From: CAKSQF01 sp964568425
GTDB taxonomy: Bacteria; Bacillota; Clostridia; Oscillospirales; CAG-272
Length of the DNA: 64,000 nt
Reading direction: 5' to 3'
NCBI GenBank assembly: GCA_964568425.1
Contig: CAZMPO010000002.1
Location: 96,030 to 160,029, forward strand
In this document: positions 38,335 through 46,240 of the stretch, piece after piece
Layout: each line of letters begins with the position of its first letter
Position numbering within the stretch: the stretch's first letter is position 1
The notes under the pieces: model-generated
The model's database searches: none
What the model saw: the letters and a program-made list of their open reading frames with translations, nothing else
Told to the model about the DNA's origin: nothing
Program-made: the position numbers and the translations under genes

Positions 38335-40722
38335 ATGACGGAGACAATAGCTCGTATAAAGAAAAGGATAGAAAAAGGCATCGGAGATATCTCGGACAAA
38401 TTTGCGGCACTCGTTTCGGCACTCGGAGGCAAGATCGATCGCCTATCGCCTCTCCCTCCCGAGCAGACCGCACTGCTTCGCCGACGTGCCACTTACGCGA
38501 CCGCGTTTATGATCCTTTCATTTTTAATGGGATGCGCACCGTCCTTGTTTGACAGCCGTCCTTATGCGATAGCACTCCTTTTCTCCGCCGGTCATCCGAA
38601 CACCGTGTTTGTCTGGCTGGGAGGCTCGGCTGGTGCGATCGTCGGCGGAAAGTCGCCGATATTATACCTGATCCTGCTCGGTGTTTCGGCGATCGTCAGA
38701 CTTGTGATCACATCCGATCGGTTCGGCTCGATGGGATACCCGACATTCGGTGAGCCTTTTCGGATGCGAATACTTATGTCATCGACCGCCGCACTCATCT
38801 TTGAGCTTGCAAGAATGCTGTCCGACGGCTTTTCACCCTATTTTCTGCTTCGAGTGCTTTCTGGCGCGCTCATAGCACCACTCATGACCGCGGCATTCAT
38901 CTTCGCCTTTGACCGATCGGTCCACAGTGCCCTTCGCGAGGGGGCGATCTATCTGGTGATCTATGTTACCGTATCCGCACTCGCCGGCAAGACGCTCTCA
39001 TCCTTCTCGTTTGCGCTCATCGTGTCATTCTTGCTCATCCTGCATGTCGCAAACTCGTCCGGACTCATGCGCGCCTGCCTTGTCGGTCTGGTCTGTGGAA
39101 TGGGATGCGGCGGACTCGGGGTCAATCTTGCGGTTGCGGGTATCACTGCGGGCGCATTCGTGCCCTTCGGGATAGGCACATCGACCTTCCTTACCGCCGC
39201 GCTGACCCTCGGTATAGCCTTCTATTTCGGCGGCATTCCGTCACTTGTTGCTTTTACCGGGGATATCATTTTCGCAAGCCTTCTCTATATCCCGCTCGCA
39301 AAATCGGGTGCGCTTGAAAGGGTGAACATTTTTCGCAAAAATGCTCATGATGACGCTCTGCTCGGTGATCCCGCGACCGAAAAGAGGGCGGCAGAGCTTC
39401 GTCGTGATAAAATGGACAAGCTGTCGAGGGCGTTTGGCGAAATATCCGAGATATTTATGCGCCTCGGCACAAAGCTTCGCTCACCCGATGCCGCCGATCT
39501 GCGAGGAATATGCGAGGGAGCCATTGATAAGGTCTGCGCGCACTGTCCGATATCGTCAAGCTGTTGGAAGGAAGATTTTATCTCGGGCAACGATCGTGCA
39601 AAACTGCTCGCAAAACAACTCGCGGAGCAGGGCGCACTGTCTTGGGCGGAGCTGCCAGAGAGCTTCAGGCGAAGCTGTCGGCGCGCCGACAGGCTCGTTC
39701 GTGAGATAAACGACGGTTATGCCGAATTTTTGGAGGGAGTGCTCACCAAAGACAAATCAGAACTGTTCGCACTCGATTATGCCGCGCTTGCCGAGATGCT
39801 CAGATCGGAGCAAAATGAGTCGACGGACGACGGATGTATCCCCGATCAGGGACTTGCCAAAGAGGCATCCGAGCTCTTTCGCTCGCTCGGAATGTCTTTT
39901 TCGGGTGTCGGCGCATGGGGAAAAAGAAAAAAGACCGTGATTGTATCGGGCGTTGATGTCAGCTCGCTGACAGTCAGCGCAAGGCTCATATCGGAGGAGC
40001 TGTCAAAAAGGGGCGGGTGCAAATTCGGAGAGCCGGAGTTCAAATTCGAGGGCGATTTCGTCTCGATGACATTGTCCTCGCTGCCCTCATTCAGAGCAGG
40101 GACTGCCGTTTCGTTTCAGCCGCGATCGGGCGAGGAGTCGAGCGGCGACTCGGTCAGCACGTTTTACACCGATGACGGCAGAGTCTTCGCACTGATATGC
40201 GACGGTATGGGCAGCGGTGCCGAGGCGGCGGCAACGGCAGAGGTGTCCGCGATATTTCTGAAAAAGATGCTTTCTGCCGGCAACGGCAGAGGTATATCGC
40301 TCAGACTGCTCTCAAATTTTCTCTGCTCCCGTGCCGTCGAGTGCCATACGACCGTTGACATTGTTGAGATCGATCTCTATACCGGCAGGGCTGTTTTTCT
40401 AAAATGCGGAGCCGCACCATCATATGTTTTCAGATCCGAAAAAATATTCAAGGTCGACAGCAAAAGCCTGCCGATCGGTATCATGAAGGAGGTACATTCC
40501 GAGGAAACGCCGCTTGATACCGAGTTCGGCGATCTCTGTATGCTCGTCAGCGATGGCGTTGGCGCGACATTTGAGGGCTCGCTCTGGCTCTGCGATCTCG
40601 TAAACAGCGGCAGAGATCGCACCCCCGCCGAGATCGCCGATGCCGTTCGCGCGCGTGCCGTTGTCGAAAATCGCGGTGCTGACGATGTGTCGGTCGCGGT
40701 CATAAAGATAGAAAGAGCATAG
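38335..40722 (+). CDS. spoIIE: Stage II sporulation protein E phosphatase
   Basis: SpoIIE dephosphorylates SpoIIAA and so frees SigF in the forespore. Residues about 50-320 form a cluster of about ten membrane helices. A central domain (about 330-580) follows, and then the PP2C phosphatase: ALICDGMGSGAEAAATAE (about 620-637), LVSDGVGATFEG, and ENRGADDVSVAVIKI at the end, with the metal-binding Asp residues intact. At 795 aa it is close to the Bacillus length. GGAGCTGATC lies before the ATG. Confidence 0.96.
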   Translation: MTETIARIKKRIEKGIGDISDKFAALVSALGGKIDRLSPLPPEQTALLRRRATYATAFMILSFLMGCAPSLFDSRPYAIALLFSAGHPNTVFVWLGGSAGAIVGGKSPILYLILLGVSAIVRLVITSDRFGSMGYPTFGEPFRMRILMSSTAALIFELARMLSDGFSPYFLLRVLSGALIAPLMTAAFIFAFDRSVHSALREGAIYLVIYVTVSALAGKTLSSFSFALIVSFLLILHVANSSGLMRACLVGLVCGMGCGGLGVNLAVAGITAGAFVPFGIGTSTFLTAALTLGIAFYFGGIPSLVAFTGDIIFASLLYIPLAKSGALERVNIFRKNAHDDALLGDPATEKRAAELRRDKMDKLSRAFGEISEIFMRLGTKLRSPDAADLRGICEGAIDKVCAHCPISSSCWKEDFISGNDRAKLLAKQLAEQGALSWAELPESFRRSCRRADRLVREINDGYAEFLEGVLTKDKSELFALDYAALAEMLRSEQNESTDDGCIPDQGLAKEASELFRSLGMSFSGVGAWGKRKKTVIVSGVDVSSLTVSARLISEELSKRGGCKFGEPEFKFEGDFVSMTLSSLPSFRAGTAVSFQPRSGEESSGDSVSTFYTDDGRVFALICDGMGSGAEAAATAEVSAIFLKKMLSAGNGRGISLRLLSNFLCSRAVECHTTVDIVEIDLYTGRAVFLKCGAAPSYVFRSEKIFKVDSKSLPIGIMKEVHSEETPLDTEFGDLCMLVSDGVGATFEGSLWLCDLVNSGRDRTPAEIADAVRARAVVENRGADDVSVAVIKIERA

Positions 40723-40731
40723 CAGTACGCA

Positions 40732-40768
40732 AAAAACAGCTGTCCCACAAAAAGGCAGCTGTTTTTTT
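40732..40768. terminator. Bidirectional terminator between spoIIE and acpP
   Basis: AAAAACAGCTG pairs with CAGCTGTTTTT and has T7 on the plus strand. The A run on the 5' side serves the convergent acpP operon. Confidence 0.88.
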
Positions 40769-40784
40769 GACTTTTTGACTTTCC

Positions 40785-41006
40785 TCAGAGACTTTCGAGA
40801 TAATCGACGATGTCACCGACGCTTGAAAATCCCGCAAGCTTTTCGTCGGGTATGACTATGCCGCTCTCCTCCTCGATAGTCATGAGAAGCTGGAGAATGT
40901 CGACCGAGTCAGCGCCGAGATCGCCTTTGATCGTTGACTCGCGTGTGATCTTCTCGACATCAACGCCGAGCTGATCGGATAAGAGTTTTTTTACCTGTTC
41001 AAGCAT
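40785..41006 (-). CDS. acpP: Acyl carrier protein
   Basis: A 73-aa acidic carrier protein. The phosphopantetheine serine is in the motif LGADSVDILQLLM, with Val where most have Leu (DSLD). The start at 41006 (MLEQVKKLLSDQLGVD) has AAAGGT upstream; a TTG at 41024 is less likely. It is the last gene of the xre-fakA-fakB-GNAT-plsX-acpP run. Confidence 0.95.
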   Translation of the reverse strand: MLEQVKKLLSDQLGVDVEKITRESTIKGDLGADSVDILQLLMTIEEESGIVIPDEKLAGFSSVGDIVDYLESL

Positions 41007-41051
41007 TTGTTTTCTACCTTTCAATATCGTTTCCTGTTTTGATTTATTTGT

Positions 41052-42092
41052 TTATTTGTCGCCGTTCGATATGTCATCGGCTATCTTCCTGCAAAGATCT
41101 GCCTTGCTCATCTTGTATGCCTGCTCCATGCAGATCTCGAATGCGTGCGCGCCACTGCTTCCGTGTCCCTTCACGATGATCTTGTCAAGTCCGAGAAGGA
41201 CAGATCCGCCGTAATTTTGGTAGTTCATAAATTCTTTTTCGTCATCGAACATCTTTTTCATGAAAAGTGCGCCGATCTTGTATTTTGTGCGTGACATTAT
41301 GTCCTTTTTCAGTCGTTTAAGAATTTCGAGTGCCGTACCCTCGGTCGCTTTTATCAGCACATTGCCCGAAAAACCGTCGCAGACAACAAGATCGTACTTG
41401 CCCGAGAGCAGATCGCGGCTTTCCATGTTGCCGACAAAATTGATCCTATCGTCATTTTTCAGAAGTTGGTGTGCCTCACGGTGAAGATCGTCGCCCTTTT
41501 CCTCCTCGATGCCGACATTTAAGAGTGCGACGCGGGGTGAGGCTATCTTGTGTACCGTGCGCAGATAAGCGGATGCCATCAGCGCGTTTTGATGAAGCCC
41601 CTCGGGGGTGCATTCGACCGACGCGCCGCTGTCGCAGATGCCGACAATGCCGCCCGACATGGTTGGCAGGATGGGGCAGAATGCAGGGCGTCGTATGCCG
41701 CGTATTCTGCCGATACGCAAAATGCATCCGCCGACGAGTACTCCGGTCGCTCCTGTCGATACGAGCGCGTCAACACTATCATCCTCGCGCAGACGCTTTA
41801 TCGCACTGATCATGGACGAATCCTTTTTCAGCCTCAGCGCATCGATCGGGCGGTCGTTGCCGTCCACCGCCTCGGGCGTGTGTACGATCTCGATCCTGCC
41901 ACCTTGCAGGTCGGCGGCGGATATCTCGGCAAGCTCGGCTTTTATGACCTCGCTGTCACCAAAAAAGATGACCGACAGATCATCGTGCGCACGCATGGCA
42001 CTTACGGCACCCTCGATATTGGCACTCGGGCTTTTGTCGCCGCCGAGTGTGTCAACGGCGATCTTGATCGTTTTCTTTGTCGTTTCGCTCAT
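41052..42092 (-). CDS. plsX: Phosphate acyltransferase PlsX
   Basis: PlsX links acyl-ACP and acyl-phosphate, the donor for PlsY. The 346-aa protein starts IKIAVDTLGGDKSP and includes STGATGVLVGGC, GICDSGASVECTPEGLHQNALM, VVCDGFSGNVLIKATEG and KGHGSSGAHAF, all family signatures. It starts one base after the stop of the GNAT gene, so the pair is coupled. Confidence 0.97.
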   Translation of the reverse strand: MSETTKKTIKIAVDTLGGDKSPSANIEGAVSAMRAHDDLSVIFFGDSEVIKAELAEISAADLQGGRIEIVHTPEAVDGNDRPIDALRLKKDSSMISAIKRLREDDSVDALVSTGATGVLVGGCILRIGRIRGIRRPAFCPILPTMSGGIVGICDSGASVECTPEGLHQNALMASAYLRTVHKIASPRVALLNVGIEEEKGDDLHREAHQLLKNDDRINFVGNMESRDLLSGKYDLVVCDGFSGNVLIKATEGTALEILKRLKKDIMSRTKYKIGALFMKKMFDDEKEFMNYQNYGGSVLLGLDKIIVKGHGSSGAHAFEICMEQAYKMSKADLCRKIADDISNGDK

Positions 42093-42093
42093 C

Positions 42094-43230
42094 TCAGTCC
42101 CCTGCCTTTGTCACTTTTTTAACATATGCGCGTCTGCGTTTGTGTATTTCTCTCGGGAAACGCTTCCACTGATTTTGAATGGCAAAATTGTCTTCGAGAT
42201 TTAGGTTCGTTTCGGCATATTCGATGTTGTCCTCGGCGAGCATTCGCATGAGCTCGGAGGTGATTATGGCGGTGATGCCTCTGTTTAAGTATTCGGGATG
42301 GACCGCGATAAGCCCGAGATCGAGCACCTTCGGATGCTTGATCGCACCGAGCAGACGAACAAGCGCGGCAGGTGTCATATGACCTCTCGACCTCTGAACG
42401 GCGCGCGCCAGCGACGGAAAGCAAATTCCCATGCAGACGATCTTGTCGTTTTCGTCAAGGATCGCCGCGACATATTTCAGATCGATGATCAGCTTGAAAT
42501 TGTCGATCATCATTTTTTTCATGCCGTCGGTGAAGGGAACTGTTCCGTAAAGTCCCTCGTATCCGATGTCGATCAGTTCAAACAGACCATCGGCGTATTT
42601 GTTTATAAAATCCCCGACATTTTTTGCCTTGCCGATACGCAGCTTGTAACGATTCATTACAAAGTCGGACATTTTTTTCATCTGTGCGATCGACTCGGGG
42701 TCGGGAGCACGCAGTATCGATTCGTTCCAGTCGACCTCTTTGGCATATCCGCTGTCCTCAACAAGTTTTGGGTAGTAATCGTAGTTGTACTGCTCCTCGT
42801 ATGTGGACAGCCTGTCAAAGCCCTCGATCAAAAGCCCCTCGCGCTCAAGATCCGAAAAGCCGAGCGGACCGCAGACTGTGTCCATGCCTTTCTCGGCGGC
42901 AAAATCCTCAACCGCCGAGAAGAGCGCGCGAGAGACCTCTGTGTCGTCAATGCAGTCAAATCGCGTAAATCTGACACGCTTTTCGCCATGCTTTTCGTTC
43001 GATGCCCTCTGCAGGATCGCGGAAATGCGTCCGACGGTCACACCGTCCCTCTTGGCGAGAAAATATTCGCTCTCACAGCTGTCGTTGTATATGTAATTTT
43101 TTGAAAAGATCTTCTTCTCATCTGCCCAAAGCGGCGGGACAAAATACTCACAGTCTTTGTACAGCCTCAGCGGAAAGTTGAGAAATTCGTTTTGGTCGTT
43201 TTTGCTTCTTACCTTGATGATGTCTACCAT
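42094..43230 (-). CDS. Large GNAT-fold protein in the fatty-acid operon
   Basis: A 378-aa protein. An N-terminal part (IKVRSKNDQNEFLNFPLRLYKD) is typical of the YghO-like group of GNAT proteins, which begin the same way. The C-terminal part has the acetyl-CoA-type stretch LDLGLIAVHPEYLNRGITAII. No catalytic residues can be fixed. It sits between fakB and plsX with a one-base gap to plsX, so a role in fatty-acid or phospholipid metabolism is likely, but the substrate is unknown. Confidence 0.8.
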   Translation of the reverse strand: MVDIIKVRSKNDQNEFLNFPLRLYKDCEYFVPPLWADEKKIFSKNYIYNDSCESEYFLAKRDGVTVGRISAILQRASNEKHGEKRVRFTRFDCIDDTEVSRALFSAVEDFAAEKGMDTVCGPLGFSDLEREGLLIEGFDRLSTYEEQYNYDYYPKLVEDSGYAKEVDWNESILRAPDPESIAQMKKMSDFVMNRYKLRIGKAKNVGDFINKYADGLFELIDIGYEGLYGTVPFTDGMKKMMIDNFKLIIDLKYVAAILDENDKIVCMGICFPSLARAVQRSRGHMTPAALVRLLGAIKHPKVLDLGLIAVHPEYLNRGITAIITSELMRMLAEDNIEYAETNLNLEDNFAIQNQWKRFPREIHKRRRAYVKKVTKAGD

Positions 43231-43241
43231 AACAGCCTCGC

Positions 43242-44132
43242 TTATCTGTGCAGAGCGTGAAAGCAGATGCCCGCTCCGTTCGGTCCGCAGTGACTGCCAG
43301 CTGTCGGATTGGTAGGTACTATCTCGATATCAAGTGCATCTCCGAACTCTGCGCGCATCATGTCGGCAAGCTCGTTTGCAAATTCGGGAGCATCGGTGTG
43401 ACCGACGATCACCTTGTGGGAGGCAACATCGTCACCAAGCTCTCTCGCATAGGATATCAGCTTTTCCATTGCGCGCTCTCTGCCGCGCTCCTTGCCTATG
43501 CTGACCATCTTTCCCTCGGGCGACATGTAGATGATCGGGCGTATGCCGAGCAGTGTGCCCATGGTTGCCGAAATGCCGCTGACTCTGCCCGAGCGCTTGA
43601 AGAACTTGAGATCGTCGGCAAAAAAGTACATCGCATAGTGATCGACCTCACGCTCCGCCCAAGCAAGCACTTCTTCAACCGATACTCCGTCCGAGAGCAT
43701 TTTCCCGACCTCGGAAAGGATAATGTATCCCATGATCGCGATTCCTTTGGTGTCTATCGAGTAGAATTTTCTCTCGGGAAAATCGGCACGAAGACGCTCG
43801 AGTGCCTTTTCCATTACGTTAAACGTACAGCTCATCTCAGCCGAGAAATGGACATAGAGTATGTCGTTTCCTGCCTCAAATTCGGGGCGAAAATAGTTGT
43901 CGTATGCCTGTTCGGTCAGTGCGCTCGTTGTCGGGAGCGTGCCCTCGCGAAGCTTGTTGTAGAATGCGTGAATGTCAAATTCGCTTGGATCGTTTCCAAA
44001 CTCGGCGTTGTCCTCGTATGGTCTGATCTCGCGTCCGTCGATCGCAAACGGCATGCTGATAAGCTTGCATCCGTGTTTTTTCGCGACCGCCGGGGTGATG
44101 TCGCAGTCGGTATCCGTAAAAAGTGTAAGCAT
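43242..44132 (-). CDS. fakB: DegV family fatty-acid-binding protein (FakB)
   Basis: DegV proteins hold a fatty acid for phosphorylation by FakA. The 296-aa protein starts MLTLFTDTDCDITPAVAKKHG, matching the family, and has PTTSALTEQAYDNYF (binding-site Thr-Ser) and the later GHTDAPEFANEL and GSHCGPNGAGICF motifs. The start at 44132 has AAAGGA upstream. It lies 25 bp after fakA and 11 bp before the GNAT gene. Confidence 0.92.
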   Translation of the reverse strand: MLTLFTDTDCDITPAVAKKHGCKLISMPFAIDGREIRPYEDNAEFGNDPSEFDIHAFYNKLREGTLPTTSALTEQAYDNYFRPEFEAGNDILYVHFSAEMSCTFNVMEKALERLRADFPERKFYSIDTKGIAIMGYIILSEVGKMLSDGVSVEEVLAWAEREVDHYAMYFFADDLKFFKRSGRVSGISATMGTLLGIRPIIYMSPEGKMVSIGKERGRERAMEKLISYARELGDDVASHKVIVGHTDAPEFANELADMMRAEFGDALDIEIVPTNPTAGSHCGPNGAGICFHALHR

Positions 44133-44157
44133 TTTGATATTCCTTTCGTATTTTGAG

Positions 44158-45828
44158 TTATTCAAGTACCGCAATGTAATCGTATATCGGCTGACCACCG
44201 TCGATCATTATTATCTCGAGCTTTCTGTATTTTTCGCGAAGCCTGTCGCAAAGTGTACGCGCGACATTTGTCTTCGCATCCTCGCCGACAAGCAGCAGCA
44301 TGACCCCGTAGCAGGACAGGTCTTCTGCCTCGAGCATCCGATAGAGCGCATCCTCGGCACATTTTGCCTGCGATAAGATCTCGTCGCCCGTGAATCCGAT
44401 GTAACTGCCTTCCTCGACCGACACACCGCCGACCTTGGCACATCTTTCGGCACGCGATACGCTGAGCGTGCGAACCTGCGAGATGATGTCCGATAGCTCG
44501 GACATTATCGTGTCGGTGTCGCCCTCGGTGTCCATCATCGACATCGCCGCATAGCCTTCTCCGACCGTTCGCGTTTCAAGTACGCAGATCTTTGACCCAT
44601 CGTAAAGCTCGGATGCCTGTTTTGCCGTCATTATTATGTTTTTGTTGTTCGGAAAAACAAATATCCTCTCGGCGTCTGCCGCCTTGAACGCATCTATCAT
44701 GTCGGCAACCGACGGATTCATCGATTGCCCTCCGTCAACAACGGCATCCGCGCCAAGCGATCTGAAGGTCTCTTTAAGCCCCTCTCCTGCCGCAACGACA
44801 ACGATGCCCGTCTTTTTGCGAGCTTTTTTCGCAAGCAGTTCCTGTGCGTTGTCACCGCGCGCAACCGCCGCCTTGTTTTGGAATGTCATGTTCTCGATCT
44901 TGAGCGTCAGAAATTCACCGTATTTTTGACAATGATTTAAGACATCCCCGGGGACCTTCGTGTGGACGTGGACCTTCACGATGCTGTCCTGTATGAACGC
45001 GACGATCGAATCTCCGACCGATTGCAGATACTCTATCAGAGCGTCAAGGTCAAAGCTTACGATATCGCATTTTGATGATTGAAGCCTTAAAAGAAATTCG
45101 GTGCAGTAGCCGAATTCGAGCGTGCTTTCGGGTGAAAACAGCGAAAAATCCACATTTGTCGCTCCGCCGACCGAAACTTCCCCCTGCTCAAAACCGCGCT
45201 CGGGCATTTTGCCAAGGAGCGCGTCTCGCATTCCCTCGAATATGCAGAGAAGTCCGGCACCGCCGCTGTCGACCACGCCTGCCTCCGCAAGTGCCGGAAG
45301 CAGATCCGTGGTGCGATCGAGCGAGCGTCGCATCTCGTCGAGCAGAGCATCGAAATACTCGGCTATCTCACCGCTTTTTGCGGTGCTGTTTGCATAGGCG
45401 ACCGCATCCTTGAAAACGGTCAGTATAGTGCCTTCAACAGGGCGGGGAACTGCGCTGTATGCCGACCTTACTCCCGCACTCATCGAACGCATCAGTCTGT
45501 CGATGTCGGCAGATTCGATCGTCGAAAATTCGCTTGTTATTCCCGAAAAAATACGCGAGAGTATTACACCCGAATTTCCGCGCGCGCCGAGAAGCATCCC
45601 GTCGGACGCCGCCTTCGCCGCATCGCAAAGACGCTCGCCCGCAATCTCAGCCGCCGCCGCACCTCTGTCAAAGGTCATCAGCATGTTGTCGCCCGTGTCA
45701 CCGTCGGGGATCGGGAAGACATTTAAGTCGTTGACGCTCTGACGGTGCTCGGCAAGCCTGCCCGAGCCTGCGCGAAGCATGTCTGCAAAGATCTTTCCGC
45801 TTATCGTTGTCGTGTTATTTGCTGTCAT
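44158..45828 (-). CDS. fakA: Fatty acid kinase catalytic subunit FakA (DAK2-DegV-like fusion)
   Basis: FakA phosphorylates FakB-bound fatty acids to acyl-phosphate. The 556-aa protein has the DAK2 nucleotide site NVFPIPDGDTGDNMLMT (about 37-53), ARGNSGVILSRIF, and DSGGAGLLCI (about 195). A middle domain (about 240-320) and a C-terminal EDD-like domain (FVFPNNKNIIMTAKQ) follow. This is the full YloV/FakA layout. AAAAGGAG lies before the ATG. The xre gene ends 25 bp upstream. Confidence 0.95.
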   Translation of the reverse strand: MTANNTTTISGKIFADMLRAGSGRLAEHRQSVNDLNVFPIPDGDTGDNMLMTFDRGAAAAEIAGERLCDAAKAASDGMLLGARGNSGVILSRIFSGITSEFSTIESADIDRLMRSMSAGVRSAYSAVPRPVEGTILTVFKDAVAYANSTAKSGEIAEYFDALLDEMRRSLDRTTDLLPALAEAGVVDSGGAGLLCIFEGMRDALLGKMPERGFEQGEVSVGGATNVDFSLFSPESTLEFGYCTEFLLRLQSSKCDIVSFDLDALIEYLQSVGDSIVAFIQDSIVKVHVHTKVPGDVLNHCQKYGEFLTLKIENMTFQNKAAVARGDNAQELLAKKARKKTGIVVVAAGEGLKETFRSLGADAVVDGGQSMNPSVADMIDAFKAADAERIFVFPNNKNIIMTAKQASELYDGSKICVLETRTVGEGYAAMSMMDTEGDTDTIMSELSDIISQVRTLSVSRAERCAKVGGVSVEEGSYIGFTGDEILSQAKCAEDALYRMLEAEDLSCYGVMLLLVGEDAKTNVARTLCDRLREKYRKLEIIMIDGGQPIYDYIAVLE

Positions 45829-45853
45829 TTTTGCTCCTTTTAGTGTCGATCAA

Positions 45854-46096
45854 TTATTTGACTTTTATCGGTGCTTTCAGCTCGATGATGTCATAAAGCG
45901 TGCATCCAAGCACCTCGCAGATCTTCATAAGCGTGCTGAGATGCACCGGCTGGTTTTTGCCAAGCTTTGCTATTACCGCAGAACTGAGTTTGGTCATGTT
46001 TTGCAGATCTTTTTTCTTCATTTTTCTGTCAATAAGCAGTTTCCAAAGCTTGTCATATGACAGCTTCAGTGTTTGAGTTACCTTTTCGCCTGACAT
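45854..46096 (-). CDS. XRE-type HTH regulator leading the fatty-acid operon
   Basis: An 80-aa protein. LSYDKLWKLLIDRKMKKKDLQNMTKLSSAVIAKLGKNQPVHLSTLMKICEVLGCTLYDIIEL is one XRE-type helix-turn-helix domain (Cro/C1 fold) and almost the whole protein; there is no sensor domain. The start at 46096 has AAGGAAGGTGAC upstream. It lies 25 bp before fakA in the same direction, so it is the first gene of the operon and likely controls it, probably from the palindrome inside its own promoter. It is not related to FapR or FabT. Confidence 0.88.
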   Translation of the reverse strand: MSGEKVTQTLKLSYDKLWKLLIDRKMKKKDLQNMTKLSSAVIAKLGKNQPVHLSTLMKICEVLGCTLYDIIELKAPIKVK

Positions 46097-46127
46097 GATT
46101 GTCACCTTCCTTTTTCCTTGTATCGAT

Positions 46128-46156
46128 AGTATATCACAAATTTCGACATTTGTCAA
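46128..46156 (-). promoter_or_regulatory. Promoter of the xre-fak operon with internal operator
   Basis: Minus strand TTGACA (46156-46151), 17 bp, TATACT (46133-46128). Inside it lies ACAAAT-GTCGAA-ATTTGT (46153-46136), an 18-bp inverted repeat that also contains a perfect 0A-box heptamer TGTCGAA. A protein bound here would block the promoter. Confidence 0.75.
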
Positions 46157-46158
46157 CA

Positions 46159-46188
46159 AAAATCTTTATTTTCGTAAAGATTTTCTTT
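46159..46188. terminator. Short hairpin upstream of the xre promoter
   Basis: AAAATCTTTA pairs with TAAAGATTTT around a 6-nt loop. It may be a backup stop for the incoming transglutaminase transcript. Confidence 0.5.
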
Positions 46189-46202
46189 TTTTACCAAAAG
46201 AA

Positions 46203-46233
46203 AAAGAGCTGCCTTTTGCAAAACAGCTCTTTA
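46203..46233 (-). terminator. Terminator of the moxR-DUF58-transglutaminase operon
   Basis: Minus strand AAAGAGCTG pairs with CAGCTCTTT around a 12-nt loop, followed by a T-rich run, 8 bp after the stop. Confidence 0.82.
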
Positions 46234-46240
46234 ACCTATG

